Source of the DNA: Microbacterium azadirachtae
GTDB lineage: Bacteria > Actinomycetota > Actinomycetes > Actinomycetales > Microbacteriaceae
Direction of reading: 5' to 3'
Assembly (NCBI RefSeq): GCF_000956505.1
Contig: NZ_JYIX01000039.1
Span: forward strand, 248,001-312,000
DNA length: 64,000 bases
Shown piece after piece: positions 16,906 through 24,471 of this stretch. The notes beneath the pieces were generated by a model. The model saw only the letters and a list, made by a program, of their open reading frames with translations. It made no database searches and was not told the DNA's origin. Every line of letters begins with the position of its first letter. Positions within the stretch are counted from its first letter, which is position 1. Both the position numbers and the translations under genes were made by a program.

Positions 16906-18099
16906 TCAGCCGACCGGGATCTCCGCGCCGGTCCCGGCGTCGAAGCGCCGGGTCGTCGTCTTGTACACGCCTTCGCTGTCGACGTCGATGACGAGCGGAC
17001 CCTGCAGCCGACGGATCATCACGTTCGAGATCACGATGCCGGGAGCGTCCGCGCGGACCGTCGCGACTGCTCGGCGCACGACGTCGGGGTCCACCTCGGC
17101 GATCGAGAATCCGCCCTGGGTCGAGGTGAGCTCACTGGTCCAGGACAGGCTGAGCGATCCGTTCCGGAAGGCATAGCTGTCCTCGCCCTCCGGATCCGTC
17201 GCGCTCCTCGCGTCGATCGACCAGTACGTGTCGAACATCACCACGGACTCCAGACTGCGACCGTGCAGCTGACGGCGCAGGTCCGTGAGATCGAGATCGA
17301 GGACGGCGGAGTCCCAGATCCCCTGGACCTGTCCGCCGAGGCGCTGCGGCATCTCCCCGATGAGTGCGGCCGCGCGCGCGGGCGTCGAGAACGCCCAGAC
17401 CGTGCCGAGCGCGAATCCGCTGAGGACGCAGACCACGATGATCACGGCGTTCGCCAGGATCCGTCCGACACGGCCCGCGCCCGACCCGGGCTCGGCGGAC
17501 GACGGTTCCGCGACTCCGGCACGGGGAGCGGTCCTCGCCGAGCCGGGCGCAGGGGCCACCGCGTCGTAGCGCGACGGCGCGGCGCGCAGTTCGGCCGCCC
17601 AGTGCGCGTCGGGCGCCGGGTCCAGCACGGGGCGCGCCCCCGGGGCCGGCGTCGCCACGACGACATAGCGTCCGGTGAAGAAGCCCGGCAGCTCGCCCAT
17701 CGTGATGAACTGCGAGAACACCTCCTGCCGCGGAGAACCGGCTCGCGGGAACACCGTGACCGTGAACTCGTACAGGTGGTGGAAGTTGCGCACGGTCAGG
17801 CCCGCCTCGCGCAGGGACTCGATGCGGGCGATCTCGCGGAGCGCCGTGGACGCGACCACAGGGGGAGCGCCGAGTCGTGCGCCGCGTCGCGCCCCCGAAC
17901 CCGAACTCGCGCCGACCTTCGACACGATGCCGAAGACCAGCACCGCCGGCACGACAGTCGTGGCGACGATGAGGGCGATGACGAACGCGATCGTCGCGGT
18001 CTCGGTGCTGCCGAGCGTGAACCCGAGGACCGAGGCGAGGATGGTGCCGATCGCCATCCAGAAGAGGACGAGGATCCCTCGTCGCACCCAGCGGTTCAT
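16906..18099 (-). CDS. Membrane protein of unknown function, last gene of the CHAT-linked group
   Basis: A 397-aa protein, not recognised. Two N-terminal membrane helices (ILVLFWMAIGTILASVLGF and IAFVIALIVATTVVPAVLV) precede a soluble segment (about 65-160). That segment resembles the module in the two upstream genes: LYEFTVTVFPRAGSP, then EVFSQFITMGELPGFFTGRY. A Pro/Ala-rich stretch, a third helix (ILANAVIIVVCVLSGFALG) and an extracytoplasmic C-terminal half with conserved-looking VMIRRLQGPLVIDVDSEGVY follow. The frame is open upstream, but the ATG at 18099 has AGGAG before it. It lies 86 bases after the previous same-strand gene. Confidence 0.68.
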   Translation of the reverse strand: MNRWVRRGILVLFWMAIGTILASVLGFTLGSTETATIAFVIALIVATTVVPAVLVFGIVSKVGASSGSGARRGARLGAPPVVASTALREIARIESLREAGLTVRNFHHLYEFTVTVFPRAGSPRQEVFSQFITMGELPGFFTGRYVVVATPAPGARPVLDPAPDAHWAAELRAAPSRYDAVAPAPGSARTAPRAGVAEPSSAEPGSGAGRVGRILANAVIIVVCVLSGFALGTVWAFSTPARAAALIGEMPQRLGGQVQGIWDSAVLDLDLTDLRRQLHGRSLESVVMFDTYWSIDARSATDPEGEDSYAFRNGSLSLSWTSELTSTQGGFSIAEVDPDVVRRAVATVRADAPGIVISNVMIRRLQGPLVIDVDSEGVYKTTTRRFDAGTGAEIPVG

Positions 18100-18185
18100 G
18101 TCGTTCTCCTCGTTCTCGGGTCTCTGGACCATAGCGGTTCGGGAAAGGCGGGCGGGGTTCGGGAAGGGGGCGGGCGTGCCCGGCG

Positions 18186-18641
18186 TCATCCGAGCAGAAG
18201 GGCCTGCGGATCGTCGGGCGAGACCCGGAACGGCAGCACCGCGCCCTGGCGCCAGTTGTGCCGAGCGGCCTCGGCGATCACCGTGCGGTAGGTCGCCCGA
18301 TAGGGTTCGCGGCCCTCGACCCGCACCTCGAGGAGCACGGCGTACACCGTCAGGCCGTCGGCGGAGGGCTCTTCGGGCGTGCACGCGATCACCGTGCCGG
18401 ATGCGGGCAGGCCGCTCTGGTGGAACGCGAGATTCGCGAACGGATCCGCCGTCGCCGCGCCGTACGGTCCGCCGGGCCCCGTCGGGGCCGCCGCGGTCGT
18501 CTGGTTCGCGAAAGCATCGGCGACGCGGCCCCACTGCTCTGCGATGTCGGCGGACTGGCGGATCGCCTCCCGCGCGGTCGGATGCGGCGGCAGCTCGCGC
18601 GTCGCGCGCATCAGACGCAGCAGATCTCGGATCACGCCCAT
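18186..18641 (-). CDS. Small protein with the shared PY/DPQ module (copy 2)
   Basis: A 151-aa protein of unknown function. The C-terminal ~75 residues align with the upstream neighbour (18649-19110): LPASGTVIACTP, YAVLLEVRVEGREPYRATYR, then VSPDDPQALLL against MPATGIITGAV, YLIDIEVTIPGGAPYTVAKR and VDPADPQNIAL. The N-terminal half (RDLLRLMRATRELPPHPTAR) is helical and unrelated in detail. There is no signal or membrane segment. It starts eight bases after the neighbour's stop, so the pair is an old tandem duplication within one transcript. Confidence 0.65.
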   Translation of the reverse strand: MGVIRDLLRLMRATRELPPHPTAREAIRQSADIAEQWGRVADAFANQTTAAAPTGPGGPYGAATADPFANLAFHQSGLPASGTVIACTPEEPSADGLTVYAVLLEVRVEGREPYRATYRTVIAEAARHNWRQGAVLPFRVSPDDPQALLLG

Positions 18642-18648
18642 GCTGCGC

Positions 18649-19110
18649 TCAGCTCGTCAGGGCGATGTTCTGCGGGTCCGCCGGGTCGACGGCGACGCCG
18701 TGCGCGGATCCGATCGCGTAGTTGCCGATGAACTGCGCGGCGACCATCTCCCGCTTGGCGACCGTGTACGGCGCGCCGCCCGGGATCGTCACCTCGATGT
18801 CGATCAGGTACCAGGCGTTGCCCGCGGTGCGCTCTCCCGTGTCGACGGCACCCGTGATGATGCCGGTCGCCGGCATCCCGACCGCGATCACCCGGTTGAG
18901 CTCCTGGCCGTAGGCGTTCAGCACATCGTGATCGGCCTGCATCCGCTCCCGCAGACCAGCGCCTTCCGCGGCGGTGGGCAGGGCGCCGTCGGAGTATCCC
19001 GCCTGGGCGAGCTGCTGTGCGGCCAGTTGCTGCGCGGCCTGCGCCTGCGCCGCCATCGACTGCGGGTCCATGCCCGCGAATGCGTTCTTCGCGCGATCGA
19101 AGAGTCCCAT
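18649..19110 (-). CDS. Small protein with the shared PY/DPQ module (copy 1)
   Basis: A 153-aa protein, not recognised. The N-terminus is a Gln/Ala-rich helix (AAQAQAAQQLAAQQLAQAGY), probably a coiled coil. The C-terminal β-rich module (about 75-153) is shared with the next gene (MPATGI, YLIDIEVTIPGGAPY, ADPQNIAL). AGGAGG precedes the ATG. An 80-base gap separates it from the CHAT gene on the same strand, so it may belong to that transcript or have its own promoter. The long Gln/Ala helix suggests oligomerization. Confidence 0.68.
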   Translation of the reverse strand: MGLFDRAKNAFAGMDPQSMAAQAQAAQQLAAQQLAQAGYSDGALPTAAEGAGLRERMQADHDVLNAYGQELNRVIAVGMPATGIITGAVDTGERTAGNAWYLIDIEVTIPGGAPYTVAKREMVAAQFIGNYAIGSAHGVAVDPADPQNIALTS

Positions 19111-19189
19111 GATCTGTACCTCCTGTGTGTCCGTGTGGATGCACCCAGGTTGCCGGAGGACGAGCGCTCCCGATCACAGGTTTCCGGGA

Positions 19190-20446
19190 TCAGGGATCGT
19201 GACGCGGCGGCGGAGACCAGGTCGCGGAGATCGCCGCCCACATCAGCGGCGAGTGCTCGACGGCGCCGGAGCGCGCCCAGGTCTCGGCGCAGGCGCGCTG
19301 CCAGGCGTTGAGCGCCGCGACCGGATCCGCGCTCTCCTGGGCCGCGTCCACCGCGTCGATGGCCGCGCTGAAGGCCGGGGCGTGCTCACCGGCGGCTCGT
19401 GCGAACCCCGCGTCGGTGGGCAGCGTCCACCGTGCGGCGGTGACGTGCTCCGCGCCACCGCGGACCAGCGCCGCGACGAGCGCCGTGGGCTCCGCGAAAC
19501 CGGCGTCTCCGCCGGAGTCGCAGGCCATCAGCGCGACGCGGGCCGGAATCAGCCAGCCGCCGTCGGTGTCGTCCTCCGGCGCTCCGAAGGCGATGTCGGC
19601 GGCGGTGAGCGGGCGATGGGCGCCGAGCAGCGCGGCGCGGCCGGTGTGGGCCGGGCCGTCCGAGAGATGCATGCGCACGTCCAGACCGTGGTCGGACGAC
19701 GACACGTGCCCGACGTAGAGGAAGCGGGATGCATCGGCGAGCAGCGCACGCAGGCGCACCCGGTCGATCGCGCCGCCGAGGAGGGGCTCGGCGCCGCGGG
19801 CCCGGGATCCGAGCCGCTCCTGCAGCGCGTCGAGTCCCGCCCCGGTGCCCGCCGGCCCGAGCACCGGGGCGAGCATCCCTCCCGGCACGGGAGGATCCAG
19901 CACCGCGACGACCGGACCGTGCGGATCCCAGGCGGAGACGCGCCGCGACGGAGCGTTGCGCACGCCGGCCGGCACGAGCAGAGACACCTCGGCCTCGTGC
20001 ACCATCCGCCGGTTCTCGTCGACGAGCAGCGCTTCCCAGGGGACCCGGCCGAGCGAGGGCGAGCCCTGGATGCGCAGATGCGGGCGCCGGCCGCGCTCGA
20101 GCAGCGCGTTCAGCTCCGCGGCGAGCGGGGCGGGCAGCAGCGCCCCCGCCAGCTCCGCGGACAGTCCACGTTCGCGGTCCGGATCGGCGAGTGGTCCGCG
20201 GAAAGCTCGGTCGAGAGCGGCGGAGACGCTCTCGCCGGGCCGGGGCGAGGGCACCGACTCGTCCAGCCGGTCGAGCGCGGGCTGCACCGCGGCGCGGGGG
20301 ATCGCGTAGGCGCGCGGCCGCTCCGGCGCATGCTCCCACCGCCACGTGACGTAGAGATCGCCGACGTCGGCGTACTTGAGCTGCACGCGCGGGTGGTCCG
20401 GCGCGCCTTCGGCGACATCTCCCGCGCCCCCGCGTTCACCAGGCAT
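19190..20446 (-). CDS. CHAT-domain (caspase-like) cysteine protease
   Basis: A 418-aa protein. The CHAT peptidase fold occupies about residues 130-410: the catalytic His is His247 (FLYVGHVSSSDHG) and the nucleophile Cys309 (VALMACDSGG), followed by the family-typical EPTALVAALVRGGAEHVTAARW region with TLPTD. The N-terminal ~120 residues are an unrecognised mixed α/β region (VQLKYADVGDLYVTWRWE). CHAT proteases are usually fused to TPR arrays; here the TPR protein is the separate gene immediately upstream, overlapping by 11 bases. This supports a split sensor/protease pair. The protease is presumably activated by a signal from the TPR partner; the cleavage target is unknown. Confidence 0.82.
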   Translation of the reverse strand: MPGERGGAGDVAEGAPDHPRVQLKYADVGDLYVTWRWEHAPERPRAYAIPRAAVQPALDRLDESVPSPRPGESVSAALDRAFRGPLADPDRERGLSAELAGALLPAPLAAELNALLERGRRPHLRIQGSPSLGRVPWEALLVDENRRMVHEAEVSLLVPAGVRNAPSRRVSAWDPHGPVVAVLDPPVPGGMLAPVLGPAGTGAGLDALQERLGSRARGAEPLLGGAIDRVRLRALLADASRFLYVGHVSSSDHGLDVRMHLSDGPAHTGRAALLGAHRPLTAADIAFGAPEDDTDGGWLIPARVALMACDSGGDAGFAEPTALVAALVRGGAEHVTAARWTLPTDAGFARAAGEHAPAFSAAIDAVDAAQESADPVAALNAWQRACAETWARSGAVEHSPLMWAAISATWSPPPRHDP

Positions 20447-22070
20447 CGACGGCCTCCGCGGAGCGGATGGCGACCCCGTAGCGACGTTCGGATTCGGCGA
20501 TCCAGACCCGGAACGACTCGTCGCCGGGCAGCGCCCGCACGAACGGCGGCGGTGCTCCTCCGCCCGCGGCGCTCGGGGAGACGGTACCGGCCTCCCCGGA
20601 TGCGGCCAGGGCGTACGGCGCTTCGAGGACGGCGAAGCGGACGCGGTCGTTCTCCGGTGCGCGCTCCGAGGCCGATGAGGAGGGCGCGAAGGCGTCGAGA
20701 GAAGGCGAGGAGCAGAGGAACTCGATCACCTCTACGGCGAGGCGGGTCTCGGCGAGCGCGCTGATGCTCTGCAGAGCGACCTCGAAGGCGACCGTCGAGA
20801 CCGTGCGGATCCACCGCTCCCGCATCGGTCCTGCCGCGAATCGCCCGCGCAGCGCGTCCGTCGCGAGAGCGGCGGGCAGCGCGAGATCGAGTGCGGCGCG
20901 CCGCATGCGCTGCTTCTCCGCGGGGAACAGCGAGCGCTCGGCGGCCGTGAGCGCTGCGACAGCCCGGCGCACGTCGACCCGTGCGGCCTCGTGCAGGGCG
21001 CCGGTCGATGCGCAGACCGCGCGTGCCCTCCGGTAGGCGGCATCAGCGGCGGGGAAGCGCCATTGCGCGACGAGGGTGTCGCCGAGCAGCAGTTCCGCCT
21101 GGAACTGCGCCCACACGTCGCCCTGCGCGAGGACCTCCGCACGCACCTGTTCGACGAGCCGGCGTGCGGCGGCCAGCTTGCCCCGGGCGAGCAGCACGGC
21201 GGCGCGCCCGAGCCGGGACACCGCGGCGGAACGAGGGTCGCCGCCGTGCCGGTAGCCCTCCTCCGCCGCGAGGAAGCGCTCTTCGGCGGCATCGACCTCG
21301 CCGCGGTCGAGCAGCAGCCGCGCGAGGTTCTCCTCCGTGCGCGCCGCGGCGATCGGACCGGTCGCCTGGAGCTGCCGCGCAATCTGCAGCTGCTCGGCGG
21401 CGAGACGCGGGTCCCCGGTCCGGTGGGCGAGCGCGGCGAGGCCGGAGTACGCGTACGAGGCGAGACGCGGTTCGTGCGCCAGCGCCGTGCTCAGGGCGGC
21501 CCGGAAGGCGACCTCGGCGTCGGCGAAGCGCTCCCGATCGAGCAGGATCCCGCCGAGCGTGTTGTGACGTCCGAAGATCAGCAGCGGCGGCGTCGCGTGG
21601 TCGAACTCCGCGCCGAGCGCCTCGAGGTCATGCAGCGCCTCCGTCGAGCGGCCGACCAGCGCGAGCGTCTGCGCGCGATTGATCACGGCCCCGAAACGCA
21701 CCTCAGGGGTGCGACGGGCGGATCCGATCGCCGCCTCGGCGGCCGTGCAGGCGGCGATCGCCCTCGTGGCGAAGTCGATCGCCGCAGGGGCGTCCCCGCG
21801 TGCTTCCGCGATCGCGGAGAGATTGGACAGGGCTCGGCCGCGCAGGTCGAGGCCCACCGCGTCGACGTCCGCCACGTCGGTGGCCGCCAGGATGCGGCGG
21901 GTGACGGGCTCGGCCGCGATCGGACCGCCGGACCCGTATGCGGTGCCGAGCTCGGCGAAGAGCGGCTCGACGTGCTGCCATCGGGCCGGAAGGCTCCCGG
22001 AGCCGGGCAGGCCGAGGACCCGGGCGTCGAAGGATCCGCCTTTCCCGCCTGTCGACTCGGTCCCCGTCAT
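20436..22070 (-). CDS. TPR-repeat protein, probable partner of the CHAT protease
   Basis: A 544-aa, almost wholly α-helical protein. Tandem tetratricopeptide-like helix pairs run from about residue 80 to 360, for example FADAEVAFRAALSTALAHEP, AEERFLAAEEGYRHGGDPR and RFPAADAAYRRARAVCASTG. The C-terminal 180 residues (EKQRMRRAALDLALPAALAT onward) are helical and then Ser/Ala/Pro-rich. No membrane segment is seen. The start overlaps the upstream stop as ATGA, and the 3' end overlaps the CHAT gene by 11 bases, so stoichiometric production with the protease is likely. It probably recognises a ligand or scaffolds substrates. Confidence 0.8.
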   Translation of the reverse strand: MTGTESTGGKGGSFDARVLGLPGSGSLPARWQHVEPLFAELGTAYGSGGPIAAEPVTRRILAATDVADVDAVGLDLRGRALSNLSAIAEARGDAPAAIDFATRAIAACTAAEAAIGSARRTPEVRFGAVINRAQTLALVGRSTEALHDLEALGAEFDHATPPLLIFGRHNTLGGILLDRERFADAEVAFRAALSTALAHEPRLASYAYSGLAALAHRTGDPRLAAEQLQIARQLQATGPIAAARTEENLARLLLDRGEVDAAEERFLAAEEGYRHGGDPRSAAVSRLGRAAVLLARGKLAAARRLVEQVRAEVLAQGDVWAQFQAELLLGDTLVAQWRFPAADAAYRRARAVCASTGALHEAARVDVRRAVAALTAAERSLFPAEKQRMRRAALDLALPAALATDALRGRFAAGPMRERWIRTVSTVAFEVALQSISALAETRLAVEVIEFLCSSPSLDAFAPSSSASERAPENDRVRFAVLEAPYALAASGEAGTVSPSAAGGGAPPPFVRALPGDESFRVWIAESERRYGVAIRSAEAVDAW

Positions 22071-23140
22071 CGCCTCGCGGCCTCCTGCTCGGCGAGGAGC
22101 ACGGCCTGATCCGGGATCCCCGTCTCGCCGATCTCGGCCTCCCGTGCGCGGCCGAGGCGCTCGCGGGCGAGGGCGAGGAGCGCTCCCGCGTCCACGTCGC
22201 GGCGGCCGCGATACCCGCGCGAGGCGAGAGCGAGCGTGCGCGCGGCGGGAGGCGTGAGCAGGATGGTGGCGGGAGCGGCGACGCTGCCCGTGAAATGCCC
22301 GGGCTGGGGCCTGAGGGCCAGCGCGACGCCCGCGAACACGGCGTCGAGCGGGCCCGGATCCGCGGCGGAGGTCGACGGCGCACGCGGGACGGAGATCTCC
22401 AGCACGACGTGGGATTCCGCGGAGCGCACCTGCCAGTGCGCCGATCCCGCGGCGTCGACCGTGCCCGGCGCGAACGCGGAGAGATCCAGCGGCTCCGTGC
22501 CCTCCGCGAGCACGTCCGCGGCGGAGCGCGCGGTCGCGGAGGCGGCGAGAGCGAAGTCCTCGCGTGCCGGCATCGCGGCGCTGCCCGCGGTGATGCCGCG
22601 GTCCGCGGCCGCCTCCTCGACCCGGGCCTCGAGCGCGGCCAGCGCGGGAAGCACGGCGGCGTCGATCCCCGGCGCGAGCCGGAGCGCACGCGCGGCGGTC
22701 AGGCCGTCGGCGAGTGCCATGAGCAGCAGCTCATCGCCGTCGAGCACGTGCTCCACCGCGATGAGCGCATCCGCCCGCTCCACGGCGAGGATCCGCGGAT
22801 CGAGCGGCGGGATGCCCGCGAGCGACGAGGCTGGCCACCACGCTGCCGCCCAGGTCGCCAGCGCCGCGCGCCGAGCGTGGTCGAGCGCGGGAGCGGGAGC
22901 GGGCGCGAAGGATCCCGTCCGTTCCAGGAGCACCGGAACCGCGTCGGGACCGTAGACCTGCCAGGCGACGTCGAGGGCGAGGGCGGGATCCCACACGGTC
23001 GCCGTCGGTGGTCCGGCGGGATCGGCTGCGTCCCAGACCAGGAGCGCGCCCGCCGTCTCGAGCAGCGCCGCCTGCGCGTGCGCGGGCGGCACCGGGCCGA
23101 TCCGCAGACCCTCCGACGTGCGGGTCGTGTGCAGGATCAT
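22067..23140 (-). CDS. Unknown protein of the CHAT cassette (second gene)
   Basis: A 357-aa protein, not recognised. The N-terminal ~90 residues look β/α (MILHTTRTSEGLRIGPVPPA, then ATVWDPALALDVAWQVYG). The middle is Ala/Leu-rich helical (LALADGLTAARALRLAPGID), and a β-rich segment near 230-300 includes HWQVRSAESHVVLEISVPRA. No membrane segment or catalytic motif is evident. The long frame extends upstream, but ATG 23140 overlaps the previous stop as ATGA, and its own stop overlaps the TPR start the same way. It is therefore fixed within a four-gene coupled unit. Confidence 0.7.
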   Translation of the reverse strand: MILHTTRTSEGLRIGPVPPAHAQAALLETAGALLVWDAADPAGPPTATVWDPALALDVAWQVYGPDAVPVLLERTGSFAPAPAPALDHARRAALATWAAAWWPASSLAGIPPLDPRILAVERADALIAVEHVLDGDELLLMALADGLTAARALRLAPGIDAAVLPALAALEARVEEAAADRGITAGSAAMPAREDFALAASATARSAADVLAEGTEPLDLSAFAPGTVDAAGSAHWQVRSAESHVVLEISVPRAPSTSAADPGPLDAVFAGVALALRPQPGHFTGSVAAPATILLTPPAARTLALASRGYRGRRDVDAGALLALARERLGRAREAEIGETGIPDQAVLLAEQEAARR

Positions 23141-24435
23141 GCCGCCTCCTCGAGCGCGTCGCGGCCGATCGACGTCTTCACGATCCCGCGCCGGTCCAGG
23201 ATCACGGAACGCAGCGCGCCGTCGAGCAGCGCCCAGACATCCTCCGCCTGCACCGCGCCGCCGCGCAGCTCGCGTCCGTGCAGCCGCACCCAGAGACGAC
23301 GCAGCACGGCCTCGCGCACACCGCGCGCCGCGGCGGGGTCCTCCTTGAGGCGCAGTGCGTGGTGGACGAACGGCTCGCGTCGCCATCGTCCGTGCAGGCG
23401 CCGGGCGGCGTCGGTCGTCCCGGCCGGCCCCGGGTCGACGAGTGCGGCGGGGGAGGGCGCGGATCCCGTCTCCGACGCGGGATCCGCGAGCACGGCGGAC
23501 GCTTCGGCCGCGGCGAGCAGCACGACTCTGCTCCGCTCCTCGGTGAGCTGCCACGCGCCCGCGGTACGACGGATCTCGTCGTGCACGACGTCGTCGAGGA
23601 CGTCGCCGCTGTCCGCGACGGCCGCGAACGACGCGAACAGCCGTTCGAACAGCGTTCTGTCGAACGGCGGTGGCATCGCGGTCTTCGTGGCGCTCGTCCC
23701 CGGCTCCGGGGGCAGGGGGAGCTCCTTGGCTGTCAGTCCCAGCACCCTGGCGGCCCCTGGACGATCCGCCGGCGGTGCGCCGGCGGACCCGCTGCGGGAC
23801 GCGACGAGGGTGGCGAAATCCCCGGCCCCGGAACCGTTCGCGCAGGAGTCCAGCAGCCGGCGCAGGGCATCGTGCGCGACCTCGTCCTCCGGCACCGTCC
23901 TGCGCGCCCATGCTTCCGCGATCTCCTGCCCCACTCGTGCGGCGACCGCGGGATCGCTCAGATGCGCGCGCAGGTCGGCGATGCCGGGGCGGGTGTCGTC
24001 GTGCACCTCGGCCAGCGTGGCGGCGGCGATGACTGCGGCGTCGTGCGCCGGGGAACCATGGCGGCGGGCCAGTTCGAACGCCCGCTGGAAGTAGAGATCC
24101 TGGGGGTTGCCCCGGGTGATCCCGGCACGGCGGCGTGCGCGCTTCAGAGCGGTGAACCAGGCGGCCGTCGCCGCGAGATCCGACCGTGCGGCAAGGAGAA
24201 GCGCCTCCAGCTCGCCTGCGGACTCGTCCGAGAGCACGGCATGCGCGAGATGCGGGCGTGCGGACGGCCGGATCACCAGCGGGTCGATCAGGAGCTTGGT
24301 CGTGCGGGCCAGCGGAACGCCGGTGGGACTCGTGAGAGGACCGACTCCGTCGAGCCTTCCCCACGCACGCGCGATCACGAGACTGCGCGGCAGACCGCGC
24401 ACCGGCGGACCGGGCGGTCGGGCGTCGGCGGTCAT
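23137..24435 (-). CDS. Unknown protein of the CHAT cassette (first gene)
   Basis: A 432-aa protein, not recognised. It is mostly helical with a basic patch (FTALKRARRRAGITRGNPQD), a Gly/Pro-rich central linker (about 215-255) and a helical C-terminus (VLRRLWVRLHGRELRGG, then EDVWALLDGALRSVILDRRG). No membrane segment or known nuclease, ATPase or HTH motif is visible. It opens the coupled operon. TAGGAT ends six bases before the ATG, serving as a leaderless -10 or as an AGGA ribosome site. It is probably a sensor or adaptor for the CHAT/TPR pair, by position only. Confidence 0.7.
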   Translation of the reverse strand: MTADARPPGPPVRGLPRSLVIARAWGRLDGVGPLTSPTGVPLARTTKLLIDPLVIRPSARPHLAHAVLSDESAGELEALLLAARSDLAATAAWFTALKRARRRAGITRGNPQDLYFQRAFELARRHGSPAHDAAVIAAATLAEVHDDTRPGIADLRAHLSDPAVAARVGQEIAEAWARRTVPEDEVAHDALRRLLDSCANGSGAGDFATLVASRSGSAGAPPADRPGAARVLGLTAKELPLPPEPGTSATKTAMPPPFDRTLFERLFASFAAVADSGDVLDDVVHDEIRRTAGAWQLTEERSRVVLLAAAEASAVLADPASETGSAPSPAALVDPGPAGTTDAARRLHGRWRREPFVHHALRLKEDPAAARGVREAVLRRLWVRLHGRELRGGAVQAEDVWALLDGALRSVILDRRGIVKTSIGRDALEEAA

Positions 24436-24441
24436 GCGGGG

Positions 24442-24471
24442 ATCCTATCGAGCGCGCGCTCAGTCGGTCAG
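24442..24471 (-). promoter_or_regulatory. Possible promoter of the CHAT cassette
   Basis: On the minus strand CTGACC (24471-24466) and TAGGAT (24447-24442) are 18 bases apart, and the ATG follows six bases after. The element overlaps the last codons of the CDP-glycerol transferase gene, so the cassette need not depend on read-through. Confidence 0.35.

Noticed and set aside
19190..22070. CHAT/TPR pair as part of an FxSxx-COOH (radical SAM) peptide system or a type III CRISPR-associated Craspase
   Set aside because: No radical SAM gene, no FxSxx precursor peptide, no gRAMP or other cas gene in the vicinity.
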